Source of the DNA: Desulforadius tongensis
Lineage (GTDB): Bacteria > Bacillota > Desulfotomaculia > Desulfotomaculales > Desulfohalotomaculaceae
Assembly: GCF_016907915.1 (NCBI RefSeq)
Contig: NZ_JAFBCW010000003.1
Span: forward strand, 1-64,000
Reading direction: 5' to 3'
DNA length: 64,000 nucleotides
This document shows positions 42,990-51,562 of the stretch, piece after piece (position 1 is the stretch's first letter; each line of letters opens with the position of its first letter). The notes beneath the pieces are model-generated. The model ran no database searches, was not told the origin of the DNA, and was given only the letters and a program-made list of their open reading frames with translations. The position numbers and the translations under genes are program-made.

Positions 42990-43005
42990 TTGCGCTTATC
43001 AAAAA

Positions 43006-43044
43006 GGCTCCTCATCACCGGAGAAAATCCAGTGATGAGGAGCC
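43006..43044 (+). terminator. Terminator after yjdF
   Basis: Perfect 13-bp stem GGCTCCTCATCAC/GTGATGAGGAGCC with a 13-base loop, then TTGCTTTAT. Confidence 0.75.
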
Positions 43045-43090
43045 TTGCTTTATGGAATTGCGACGTAGAGTACCTTTTTCGTTTAAGTCA

Positions 43091-43255
43091 TTATCTATCT
43101 ACATTCACCGTTACACTAGACTTAAATTCCACAGTGAACCGGTCCTCGTAGACGGTGACCTTTTCAATCAGCTGCCGGACAAGCGGTTCGTCGTATTCGG
43201 TCAGGGCGGTGGGCTGTTCCTGCAGGAAGGTGCCCATGCCGGCGATACGCATCTT
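43091..43255 (-). pseudogene. Second serine-recombinase C-terminal fragment
   Basis: The minus strand encodes 54 residues ending RQLIEKVTVYEDRFTVEFKSS then VTVNVDR and a stop at 43091. This is the same C-terminal motif as in the fragment at 40860-41406 (RRLIEKVMVFDDKLIIGFKSG). The fragment is G+C-rich, unlike its surroundings, so it came from a different element. All of the N-terminal domains are missing. Confidence 0.75.
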
Positions 43256-43349
43256 AAAAAGCCTAACAAAAACACATTAAGTGCATATAGAAAACAAGGG
43301 ATTCTGCGTATTTTGCGAATTTGCAAAATACCAGAACCTCTTGTAAAAC

Positions 43350-43736
43350 GGCTACTCTGAGGGAATTTATCCACATCAATTTAGATATAGATGACAGGCT
43401 TATGGCAGGGGATGTGACTTTGGTAAATGATATTGCCAAAGTCAATATGGATAACGGTACAGTGAAAAATTTCTATTCCTTCGCAACAAAATACTGCAGC
43501 CATCATAAGCATTTAGACTTCCTTATCTATGATAGTTATGTGGATAGGCTTCTTCGCTATTTTAGAGACGTTGATGGCTTTTATAGGTTTAGCAATGACG
43601 ATTTGAAGGATTACATTAAGTTTAAAACATATTACTGGAATTCGGCAAGTTCTATAATCTTGCTCCCTATAACCTGAAAGACATAGATAAGTACCTGTGG
43701 CAGCTTGGAAAGGAAAAATTCCCTAAAAAGTATTAA
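43350..43736 (+). pseudogene. Hypothetical gene 3' part, frameshifted
   Basis: The first frame reads REFIHINLDIDDRLMAGDV ... DNGTVKNFYSFATKYCSHH ... YVDRLLRYFRDVDGFYRF up to KFKT. After a one-base shift near 43628 it continues as LLEFGKFYNLAPYNLKDID to KFPKKY and a stop at 43734-43736. The 5' part is missing or replaced by a junction near 43350. I do not know the family. It directly precedes the SIR2-like cassette and may be its broken first gene. Confidence 0.55.
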
Positions 43737-43767
43737 GCGATTGTTAAGATGAAAGGTATGATAAATA

Positions 43768-44241
43768 TTGGCTCAAATAGAATTTTTGATGCGGGCTGTG
43801 ATAAACTTTTATAAATCTAACGACAGAAATGCTCCCGTAGTAATCAAGAGAGTAAAAGAGTACGACAGTGAAGAAATGTTCATGGCCAGATTAGAAAGAG
43901 CGATTTTTGACTCATGTGATGAAGACTGCAAGGCAACCCCATCAAGATATGCAATATGGGGAGAAGATATTCGTAGCCTTAGTATTTCTGCAAAAGAAGC
44001 AATGAAAAATGGGAATATCGAACAAGCGGAAAAATTAATAAATCAAGTTATTAATAGTATGGGCGCGTTTATAGACGCTCAATTGATACTCAGCAACTTG
44101 CCTGGAAACGTTAGCTTTGTCAAATCTAAAGATATTATTAAATCCTATATAACCAGTTTACTAGAAAACAAAGAACCATCAGATCCTGAAAAGGACTATT
44201 TAATCGACAGCATGAAGGAGATAATGAAAAGTATCGAGTGA
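43768..44241 (+). CDS. Hypothetical protein, first gene of the SIR2-like cassette
   Basis: 157 residues, mostly helical and charged, no membrane segment and no motif I recognise. TTG start with AAAGG-T upstream; the start is uncertain. It starts 31 bases after the frameshifted gene and ends 96 bases before the next one, all in the same direction. Codon use and A+T content match the two following genes. A structural or regulatory part in the cassette is possible, but nothing in the sequence shows its role. Confidence 0.6.
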   Translation: MAQIEFLMRAVINFYKSNDRNAPVVIKRVKEYDSEEMFMARLERAIFDSCDEDCKATPSRYAIWGEDIRSLSISAKEAMKNGNIEQAEKLINQVINSMGAFIDAQLILSNLPGNVSFVKSKDIIKSYITSLLENKEPSDPEKDYLIDSMKEIMKSIE

Positions 44242-44337
44242 AGCGATTGATTAATGAAAGAACCATTCGTCAAGCAAACAGAAGCCGAATCTAATTCCTA
44301 ATCAAATAGAGTCTGTGCTATTTTAGGAGGTGAGCAA

Positions 44338-45174
44338 ATGCTAAGTATTGAAGAGTATATTGCCCGTAGAAAAAAAGAGGATAGACTCAATGAATTTGAT
44401 ATTGAAGCACGTTCTCAAAATTTAAAAATCTGTGTGGATTACGTATTTGAGTATTTTAACAACTATTTGAATACTACTGAAGCCGAAGAAAAAACAGTGC
44501 TTCATAGTGAAAAATTAGACAAGTATCGTAAGCAACTTCAAAATTATGAGCCTGAAGTTAGAGAATGGGCGGTTGGTATTTACGATGAATATGGAAAACA
44601 GATCCACAGGTATATCGGTAATATAATGAGGGAGCATGAACTGTTTTTCCTATATAATACGGACAGCGAGTTTAGAAATATTTCATATGATTGCTATACT
44701 AAACTTATTAAGAAACTGCCATTTCTTAAGGATGAGACTGAAATGCTTTTCCTTTTTATCAAAGATTATCATCGGGTTCAAAGCCAAAAGCATTTTGAGT
44801 TTGGAGTGCCGACAATTACCGAAGAAATTAGTGATTGGATCAATAATACATGGACAAAATATCAGGTTAATCTCCTCGCATTCGCATATGATTGGATAAA
44901 TAGTTTTTATGATAATGAGGAAATTTGGCCTTCGACACATAGAAAGAAGAGTCAATATACGTGGAGAAAGTATGACTATGATTATAAGCAGAAAAGTAAT
45001 CTCTTTAATATTGATTCACTATACAGAAGAATGCCGAAAAAACCTTTTATAAAAGGAAGAAAGCAGGAACTTGAAATTCTGTTTATGTATTATTGGCTTC
45101 ATGATATGGAAGGCGATGACGAAGGATATTGGCAGCAATATTTGGAGACTGTTTTGGCTGCTTTAAAAAAATAA
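44338..45174 (+). CDS. Hypothetical helical protein, partner of the SIR2-like protein
   Basis: 278 residues, rich in Glu, Lys, Tyr and Trp, almost wholly helical by appearance, soluble. Distinct stretches are YEPEVREWAVGIYDEYGKQI (about 71-90), MREHELFFLYN, a basic aromatic region THRKKSQYTWRKYDYDYKQK (about 201-220) and MYYWLHDMEGDDEGYW near the C-terminus. I know no family for it. A strong ribosome site (AGGAGGTGAGCAA) supports the start. It lies 35 bases before the SIR2-like gene, so a two-component sensor/effector pair is the simplest idea, which is inference. Confidence 0.7.
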   Translation: MLSIEEYIARRKKEDRLNEFDIEARSQNLKICVDYVFEYFNNYLNTTEAEEKTVLHSEKLDKYRKQLQNYEPEVREWAVGIYDEYGKQIHRYIGNIMREHELFFLYNTDSEFRNISYDCYTKLIKKLPFLKDETEMLFLFIKDYHRVQSQKHFEFGVPTITEEISDWINNTWTKYQVNLLAFAYDWINSFYDNEEIWPSTHRKKSQYTWRKYDYDYKQKSNLFNIDSLYRRMPKKPFIKGRKQELEILFMYYWLHDMEGDDEGYWQQYLETVLAALKK

Positions 45175-45209
45175 TAATATAGTATTTAGCAGGGGGAATT
45201 TAGGTTCAT

Positions 45210-46628
45210 ATGAAATCCGTTCTATTGGGAAATGGAATCAACATTCAATTTGGCGGTAAAGCTTATTCAAATGATTTTATTATGAAGAGGATAATATTCA
45301 ATGCAAGATCTAATAGATACGATCCGCTATTTGGAGGCTTAGTTTCCGGAAAAGAAATTGAGAGAATCTTTAGAGCGTTTGTAGACATTGCGAACAAAAT
45401 ACTAAACGGTGATTACGATGGTATTGGAAATGTCGATGACCAAGAAGCCATCAAAGATTTTAAGAACAGATATATTGCCCCTATCCTAAAATACTATGAG
45501 ATTATGCTTGAGGATTGGTTTCTATTAATAAGGTTATTCTTTATTACAAATTCAGACATTAAAGATCAGTGGCAGTCAGCTAAGCAAGGATTTGAGCGAA
45601 TGATTCTTGATGCAATATATAATGAAGGGCTGCTCAATAGTGTTTATCAAAGTATGAATAAAAAGGTAAAAAAGTTTTTGAAAAGCTTCGATTATATTTT
45701 TTCTCTCAATTACGATCGTAATATAGAAGCGCTAACAGGTAGAGAGGTGTTTCATCTGCATGGAGATTATTCTTCTCTTGCTGATAGTGAAGACCCGGGT
45801 ACTATCCAAGGATATATCCGCCATCAGGCAGGAGAACCGACGATTGTCATAGAGGAATTTCGTCATTGCTTTTGTAATGCGCTTCTTGACTATAGTGGTG
45901 AACTCAAATTTAAACGAGCATCAGATATTATAAAGTGTACAAACGAATTGAATCGTTGGCTTGAACTATCAAAGCTTAATGTAGATGAATTTAAAAAACA
46001 GATAGCGGCTCTGAAAGAAAAAGATAAGAATGCCTATCAGTATGTTATTACATATATTCATAACCCCACGCTTCGAATTGGTACAGATTATCATTTTGAG
46101 AAGCTGTCAAATTTAGAAGGTGAATTGCATATCATAGGACTATCTCCAAATAATGATAGCCATATATTTAAATGCATAAATGAAAGCAAATTAGATAAGG
46201 TTTGTTTTTACTATTATTCTGAAAAAGATAAAAATGTTTCTATTAATAAACCTTATAAGCTTTTAAGTGTTGAAGATTTATGGAAATCTTTAGACGCTGA
46301 AAAGAAAAAATACAATTGTTCATATCCGATACCGGATGATCCAATGATTGATAAGTTCATTGAGGTTTTTAATGCATTATCGTTTGACCTAATTCCGAAA
46401 GAGAAGATTATCGATGAAGTAAATTCCATTCCTCAATTTAGAGCGGATCAGCTTTGTGCAATGGTAAGAAAAGAACTGGAAGAACAAAAAGAACGAGGCA
46501 ATCCTAAAAATGAAGACGAGTTGATGCGAGGCTTTAATGAAATCAGCCGAATCGGGTTACGTGAAGGGGTATTACCTTCAGCTCTATTTATGCTGTACAC
46601 AATGAATGCTAAAAAATACAAGGATTAA
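45210..46628 (+). CDS. SIR2-like / AbiH-like protein, candidate defence effector
   Basis: 472 residues. The N-terminus LLGNGINIQFGG (residues 5-16) matches the GxGxS/N nucleotide loop of SIR2-like and AbiH-type proteins. Later segments fit the same fold: FSLNYDRNIE (about 167-176; compare the NYD-E of SIR2-like domains), VFHLHGDYS (about 183-191) and LHIIGLSPNNDSHIFKCI (about 306-323; the GxSxxD site). SIR2-like domains in phage defence cleave NAD+. The middle (190-300) and the C-terminal 110 residues are not recognisable and may sense the trigger. Last gene of a three-gene cassette inside a mobile-relic region. Confidence 0.65.
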   Translation: MKSVLLGNGINIQFGGKAYSNDFIMKRIIFNARSNRYDPLFGGLVSGKEIERIFRAFVDIANKILNGDYDGIGNVDDQEAIKDFKNRYIAPILKYYEIMLEDWFLLIRLFFITNSDIKDQWQSAKQGFERMILDAIYNEGLLNSVYQSMNKKVKKFLKSFDYIFSLNYDRNIEALTGREVFHLHGDYSSLADSEDPGTIQGYIRHQAGEPTIVIEEFRHCFCNALLDYSGELKFKRASDIIKCTNELNRWLELSKLNVDEFKKQIAALKEKDKNAYQYVITYIHNPTLRIGTDYHFEKLSNLEGELHIIGLSPNNDSHIFKCINESKLDKVCFYYYSEKDKNVSINKPYKLLSVEDLWKSLDAEKKKYNCSYPIPDDPMIDKFIEVFNALSFDLIPKEKIIDEVNSIPQFRADQLCAMVRKELEEQKERGNPKNEDELMRGFNEISRIGLREGVLPSALFMLYTMNAKKYKD

Positions 46629-46652
46629 AATTTTAATTTTTTTCTTTATATT

Positions 46653-46718
46653 ATTGATATGTTCCCGTATACCTCGGATTTTCAAAAACAGCCAAAAACC
46701 CATTGATATGTTCCCGTA
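46653..46718 (+). repeat. Two 17-bp direct repeats, 49 bases apart
   Basis: ATTGATATGTTCCCGTA occurs exactly at 46653-46669 and 46702-46718, just after the SIR2-like gene. They look like element-end or recombinase core sites. The rest of 46629-46969 shows G+C-rich debris with CGGGCACAAGG near 46827 but no gene. Confidence 0.7.
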
Positions 46719-46969
46719 AACGTAAGGTGCAAAAAATCAGCCCAAGACATCAATCCAAGCGGCTCGTGCCATGTGGAAACTGTTTGCTTACTAGAAAAAT
46801 CAAGGGTTTAGAGTAGTAACTACCGCGGGCACAAGGTCGTGCGGCTTCCGGTGATAACTCCAAGCCTTGTGTGGAACGGCGGCTTCTCATTGCTCCCCGG
46901 TTAACCGCCTGCGAGTTTACACCTGGCGGCAGCCTTTTGCAGCTGGGCTGGATTCACTGCAGCCTACTG

Positions 46970-47226
46970 CAGCCCACATGTTAGCCGGCTGCAGCAATAT
47001 TCATACTGCATTAAAACCTGCATTTACCTGCTAGCCACAGGCTTCACACTGGAAAGCGGCCTGATTTGGCCGGTTGCCTGCATATATGGCAGCGCTGCGA
47101 TGTATAATTAAAAGATAATTCAGCGATACAAAATTTGTATGCACCGGAGATAAGCTTATCCAATACTTCCCCTTGAAAGCTGCCATACTTTACAGGCAGC
47201 ATAACCCGCTTTTGCCGGGTACTCAC
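46970..47226 (-). pseudogene. TnpB-type (IS605/IS200 OrfB) transposon nuclease relic
   Basis: The minus strand reads FNYTSQRCHICRQPAKSGR, then after a one-base shift FQCEACG, and further on VNAGFNAV with stop codons. This is the TnpB C-terminal zinc ribbon (CxxC...CxxC) and the NADxNAA end of the third RuvC motif. Only about 80 residues remain, with at least one frameshift and in-frame stops; RuvC I and II are missing. Confidence 0.7.
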
Positions 47227-47321
47227 TGATACAAAGTAAGGAAAACAAGTTTTTGTTTTGTACAGGGTAAAAGTCCTGCTGGAAGGACTTCATTTTAGAG
47301 TTCTGTAAAGGAGTGTTTTTT

Positions 47322-47999
47322 TTGGATCATATTATAAGAGTTCCAATGGGAAAATCTAATTCATATTTGATTAAGGGGAATAAAGGGTATATTTTAATTG
47401 ATGCGGGTACGCAAAATAAACATGAGAATATTAAATGTGCTTTAAAAAGATTCAAAGCTAATTTATCTGATATTAAACTTATCATAATTACTCATGTTCA
47501 TTATGATCATGTTGGCAGCCTTTATCAAATTAAAAAAGAATCAACTGCACCGGTTTTAGTCCATACAAGTGAACAAGCTGATTTAGCTAATGGTTTTACA
47601 TATTTTCCAAAGGGAACTATGGCTTTTTCAAAAGCTATCTCAAATATCTCAAATAAGTTTTTTCTCTCTAAGAAACAATTCCAACCAATTAAGGCTGACA
47701 TTATAATAGATGATAGTTTTAATTTAAATACGTATGGAGTAGAAGGAGAAGTTATTCATACACCGGGCCATACGAGAGGTTCCATATGTATAATTTTAGA
47801 AGGAAAGTACTGTTTTACAGGGGATACCATGTTTAATTTATTACCTGGTTCAGTTTATCCACCTTTTGCCAATGATGAAGAATTACTTATCGAAAGCTGG
47901 AAAAAAATAAATAGTTACAATTGTCTAAAATATTATCCAGGACATGGAAAAGAATTTGATAAAGAGAAATTTAAAATTTCACTGGCAAAACGCACTTAA
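47322..47999 (+). CDS. Metallo-beta-lactamase fold hydrolase
   Basis: 225 residues. The metal motif HVHYDH (H58, H60, D62, H63) is followed by HTPGHTRG (about 141-148), FTGDTMF and YPGHG, so all seven metal ligands of a glyoxalase II-like di-metal site appear present. Substrate unknown: thioester, phosphodiester or beta-lactam are all possible. The TTG at 47322 is chosen because AAAGGAG overlaps the GTG at 47313 and suits the TTG. A+T-rich codon use differs from the left part of the window. Confidence 0.87.
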   Translation: MDHIIRVPMGKSNSYLIKGNKGYILIDAGTQNKHENIKCALKRFKANLSDIKLIIITHVHYDHVGSLYQIKKESTAPVLVHTSEQADLANGFTYFPKGTMAFSKAISNISNKFFLSKKQFQPIKADIIIDDSFNLNTYGVEGEVIHTPGHTRGSICIILEGKYCFTGDTMFNLLPGSVYPPFANDEELLIESWKKINSYNCLKYYPGHGKEFDKEKFKISLAKRT

Positions 48000-48118
48000 A
48001 TTGATATTGTAGACTGGTGTTACAGCCCCGTTTAATTTAAAAAAATTAGGTATAAAAAGCGTCTGCACAATAGACAATATGCTTGAAAGGATATTAAAAA
48101 AATGAAGGAGTGTTAGTA

Positions 48119-48466
48119 ATGGGTGCTGTAACAGATAAAACTAATAAATTTCAAGCATGTATAGATGCATGCACAAAATGTACACAAGCATGTTATGAGT
48201 GCTTTAATGAATGCCTTAATGAAGCAGATTTAAATGCAAGAAAAAATTGTGTAAGTATATTGGTTGAATGTGCCATGATGTGCCAGATGTCTGCAGCGAC
48301 GATGTCAATGAGCGGTCAATTTTCCAAAGAGCATTGTGAATTGTGTGCAAAAATATGTGATAAATGTGCACAAGAATGTGAAATGTTTAAAGATGAACAT
48401 TGTCAAAAGTGTGCACAAATCTGCCGTCAGTGTGCTGAAGAATGTAGAAAAATGGCTGCTATGTAA
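48119..48466 (+). CDS. Cys-rich four-helix bundle protein (Csp/DUF326-like, copper storage)
   Basis: 115 residues with about 20 cysteines in helical CxxC/CxxxC spacing (CIDACTKCTQACYECFNEC, CELCAKICDKCAQEC, CQKCAQICRQCAEEC). This is the pattern of Csp copper-storage proteins and DUF326, whose helices line a Cu(I)-filled core. No signal peptide, so cytosolic (Csp3-like). ATG at 48119 with GAAGGAG 8 bases upstream. No copper exporter lies nearby, so the role may be metal buffering acquired with the island. Confidence 0.88.
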   Translation: MGAVTDKTNKFQACIDACTKCTQACYECFNECLNEADLNARKNCVSILVECAMMCQMSAATMSMSGQFSKEHCELCAKICDKCAQECEMFKDEHCQKCAQICRQCAEECRKMAAM

Positions 48467-48656
48467 TTGAAATTTTGAATTTTGAAGTGCATTTTCCACC
48501 TTTCTTCTTTTTTCATCTGGCTCTTCCCCATATGATTTATTTTTTCCAGCTCTATCATACAGGAATCGGCAGTTTGTGATAAATATTGTTCATTTGTTTT
48601 TACTTAAATCTGTTTAGTTTGTTTTACTGGTTACACTCCGTTACAGAATAACGCGA

Positions 48657-48682
48657 AAAGACGGCTTTATCCAGCCGTCTTT
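48657..48682. terminator. Terminator between Csp-like and GltD-like genes
   Basis: 9-bp stem AAAGACGGC/GCCGTCTTT with an 8-base loop between convergent genes. Nothing else is visible in 48467-48780. Confidence 0.75.
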
Positions 48683-48780
48683 ACTGTGTTAACGACTTAC
48701 ACCTGTCTGGTTTACTCATCGAAGTTCAATAATTATAATGAACGGTGGTGATTCTAAATTTAAGCGATTCCTAAATACTG

Positions 48781-48796
48781 AAAATAATTTACACTC
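48781..48796. repeat. IS256-like terminal sequence, left copy
   Basis: AAAATAATTTACACTC is identical to 56973-56988 and in the same orientation. The last two bases touch the stop codon of the GltD-like gene. It looks like an IS256-family inverted repeat tip. Confidence 0.5.
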
Positions 48797-50027
48797 ACTT
48801 TTTAGATACATACTCATCTATTGCATCCGCTACTTTCTTAGAAAATTTTACTGCCTCAACTACAGTTTTAGCTCCAGTTACTACATCACCAGATGCAAAA
48901 ACACCTTCTCTAGTAGTTCTTCCACACCGATCTGTTGTTACTAAACCGAATTTATTTATTTTTATTCCTTTAGTATGTGAAACTATATTAGCCTTTGGTC
49001 CTTGACTAGCTGCAATAATAATGGAATCTGTTTCGAATACCCCTTCGGTATTTTCTAATGTAATTAATTTTTCTTCTCCATCTTCTTTAACTTTCTTTGT
49101 TTCTAAGTATTTAACTCCCTTGTCATTTAATTCTATAGGAGTTTTGTAAAACTCAAATTTGACTCCATCTAATTTAGCATATTCTATTTCATGCTTGCTA
49201 GCCGGCATATCTTCTTCGCCTCTTCGATACATTATATAAACTTCATTAACACCTTTTCTTAAAGCAGTTCTTGCTACATCCATAGCTACATTTCCTGCAC
49301 CGATTACACATGTTTTTTTACCTAAATCGTATACATCGGGATTTTTCAAATAATCTATTGCATAATGTACATGTCCTAAACTTTCACCTTTAAGTCTTAG
49401 GGGTTTTGGATTCCAAACTCCTGTGCCTATAAAAATTGCCTTATATCCATCTCTAAAGAGATCATCAATTGTAATAACAGGACCTATCAAAGTGTTCGGT
49501 CTTATTTTTACACCCATATTAACTAATTGTTCTTTCAGCCTATCTAAAATGTCCTTAGGCAGTCTAAAAGCTGGTATGCCGTACCTTAAAACTCCTCCTA
49601 TTTTATCACGGAGTTCAAATATCGTAATATCATATCCTCTAGCTGCTAAGATAAATGCGATTGTAATTCCTGCAGGTCCTGATCCTATTATTGCTATTTT
49701 TTTATTTGGGTCAATATTTGGCTTCATATTCATTTTATTTAAATAATAATCTGATATATAGCGCTCAATAGAGCTCCATTGAATAGGATTTCCCTTATTT
49801 GAAAGTACACAACTACCTTCACAAAACTTTTCATGGGGACAAACTAAGGAACAAATAGATGAAAGAGGGTTATTAAAAAACAGCTTTTCTCCTGCTTCAC
49901 AAATCTTACCATTTAAAAATAGATTAATTACTTCGTTTATAGGAGTATTAACAGGGCATCCCTTGCTGCATTTAGGATTTTTACACTGTAAGCATCTGTT
50001 AGCTTCTGCTATAATATATTGAGCCAT
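48795..50027 (-). CDS. GltD-like NAD(P)/FAD oxidoreductase with N-terminal Fe-S domain
   Basis: 410 residues. The N-terminal domain has cysteines for Fe-S clusters (C12, C15, C20, C24 and a second set in CSLVCPHEKFCEGSC). A first dinucleotide fold (GSGPAG, about 113) binds FAD, a second (GAGNVAMDVA, about 237) NAD(P)H, and GVFASGDVVTGAKTV closes the FAD site. It resembles the small subunit of glutamate synthase and NfnB/SudA-type enzymes. Without a large subunit nearby, it probably passes electrons between NAD(P)H and another carrier. Start set at ATG 50027. A+T-rich, Clostridium-like codon use. Confidence 0.87.
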   Translation of the reverse strand: MAQYIIAEANRCLQCKNPKCSKGCPVNTPINEVINLFLNGKICEAGEKLFFNNPLSSICSLVCPHEKFCEGSCVLSNKGNPIQWSSIERYISDYYLNKMNMKPNIDPNKKIAIIGSGPAGITIAFILAARGYDITIFELRDKIGGVLRYGIPAFRLPKDILDRLKEQLVNMGVKIRPNTLIGPVITIDDLFRDGYKAIFIGTGVWNPKPLRLKGESLGHVHYAIDYLKNPDVYDLGKKTCVIGAGNVAMDVARTALRKGVNEVYIMYRRGEEDMPASKHEIEYAKLDGVKFEFYKTPIELNDKGVKYLETKKVKEDGEEKLITLENTEGVFETDSIIIAASQGPKANIVSHTKGIKINKFGLVTTDRCGRTTREGVFASGDVVTGAKTVVEAVKFSKKVADAIDEYVSKK

Positions 50028-50078
50028 AAAATCACATCCTGAGTAAATATTCATTAGATTATATAGTATTATTTTAAG

Positions 50079-50113
50079 AAAGACTAAGAACTCATCAGAA
50101 TTCTTAGCCTTTC
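50079..50113 (-). terminator. Terminator after the third Fe-ADH gene
   Basis: CTAAGAA/TTCTTAG stem flanked by AAAG and CTTT, 10-base loop, with a T-rich run on the minus strand. It separates the ADH from the GltD-like gene. Confidence 0.7.
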
Positions 50114-50135
50114 TTTATAAGCTATTATTATAAAG

Positions 50136-51302
50136 TTAAAAGTCTACTTTTTTACCGTAATAAACACAAACAAATAGTTTTTTCATTTCTTCTACTGATA
50201 TTTCTCTTGGATTTGTACCTGTACATGGATCTGATACTGCAGTTGTAGCGATTTCTTCAAGCTTATCGTTAAAGTCTTGTTCACTTACTCCGAATTCTCT
50301 TAATGTAAGTGGAATATTCATTTTCCTATTAAAGTCTCTTATCATTTCTATTAATGAACTTACTAATTCATCTTCACTGTTTCCTGCTAGCCCTAATCTT
50401 CTTGCTATATCAGCATAAATTTTACCAGCAGCTTTCTTGTTAAATTGAATTACATATGGTAAATATATTGCATTTGCACATCCATGAGGAATATTAAATA
50501 TTTTTCCTGTTTTATGTGCCATACTATGCACTATTCCTAAAATTGCATTTGAAAATGACATTCCTGCAAGACATTGTGCTAAGTGCATTTCATTTCTTGC
50601 ATTTTTATTTCCTTCAAATGATTTTACTAGATTTTCTTTCATCATTTCGATGGATTTTATTGCTAGTGCATCTGTAAATACTGTTCTTGCTTTTGAAACA
50701 TATGCTTCAAAAGCGTGAGTTAATGCATCCATTCCTGTGTGTGCTACTAATGTTGGTGACATTGTCTGTACTAAATCAGTATCTACTATTGCTATATCTG
50801 GTGTTATATTATAATCAGCTATTGGATATTTTACTCCAGTTTTATTATCTGTTATAACTGAAAAAGATGTAACTTCTGTACCAGTTCCACTAGTTGTTGG
50901 TATTGCTACAAATCTCGCTTTTGTTCTTAACGTTGGTAATGAAAATGGTTTTGTAGCTTCTTCGAATGTAAATTCTGGGTATTCATAGAATATCCACATA
51001 GCTTTTGCTGCATCTATTGGTGAACCTCCACCTACTCCAACTATCCAATCTGGTTCAAATTCCTTCATTACTTTTACGCCATTCATTACTGTATCAACTG
51101 ATGGATCAGATTCTACACCTTCTATAAGTTTTGTTTCCATCCCAGCTTCTTTTAAATAACCTTCAATTTTATCTAACGCTCCACTTCTCTTTATTGAACC
51201 GCCACCAATTACTATAACAGCCCTTTTACCATTTAAATTCTTTAATTCTCCTATTGCACCTTCTCCAAAATACACATCTCTTGGTATTGTAAATCTTGCC
51301 AT
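50136..51302 (-). CDS. Iron-containing alcohol dehydrogenase (third copy, A+T-rich)
   Basis: 388 residues. The nucleotide motif is VGGGSPIDAAKA (about 90-101). Ligands lie in DALTHAFEAY (D and H), HSMAHK and NIPHG. It is distant from the two ADHs at 7.5-10k and looks like the clostridial butanol/ethanol dehydrogenases, with a different codon use, so it was probably acquired separately. RBS GGAGGAATT. It is divergent from an HxlR regulator gene 260 bases away, which probably controls it in response to an electrophile or redox signal. Confidence 0.9.
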   Translation of the reverse strand: MARFTIPRDVYFGEGAIGELKNLNGKRAVIVIGGGSIKRSGALDKIEGYLKEAGMETKLIEGVESDPSVDTVMNGVKVMKEFEPDWIVGVGGGSPIDAAKAMWIFYEYPEFTFEEATKPFSLPTLRTKARFVAIPTTSGTGTEVTSFSVITDNKTGVKYPIADYNITPDIAIVDTDLVQTMSPTLVAHTGMDALTHAFEAYVSKARTVFTDALAIKSIEMMKENLVKSFEGNKNARNEMHLAQCLAGMSFSNAILGIVHSMAHKTGKIFNIPHGCANAIYLPYVIQFNKKAAGKIYADIARRLGLAGNSEDELVSSLIEMIRDFNRKMNIPLTLREFGVSEQDFNDKLEEIATTAVSDPCTGTNPREISVEEMKKLFVCVYYGKKVDF

Positions 51303-51562
51303 TTTAATTCCTCCTCATTTTTGATATAATTTCTCTAGATTTTTTTAATTTATTTTTTTTTGCTTGTGTCTTAGATTATATACACATAGTAAATTTATAT
51401 GAAGAAGGCACTTTTTCGTAAGGTAGTTACAAAAAAGAAACTAATTAAAAGGTTTTAATTTGGAAAAAATATTAATTTATAATAGGAGTTTTCTCTTGTG
51501 TTACATTAGATAAATTTCTTAAAAGTTTTAAAATTTCCTAAAGGGAGGGAGGATAATAATAT

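Noticed and set aside
43052-43360. Plus-strand frame of 102 codons
   Set aside because: Its first part is the reverse complement of the serine recombinase tail, which explains the open frame.
45210-46628. Firm assignment of the 472-residue protein to AbiH alone
   Set aside because: The GNGIN start fits AbiH too, but NYD--E, HLHGD and the GLS--D segment also fit SIR2-like domains; sequence reading cannot separate them, so the call is left as SIR2-like/AbiH-like.
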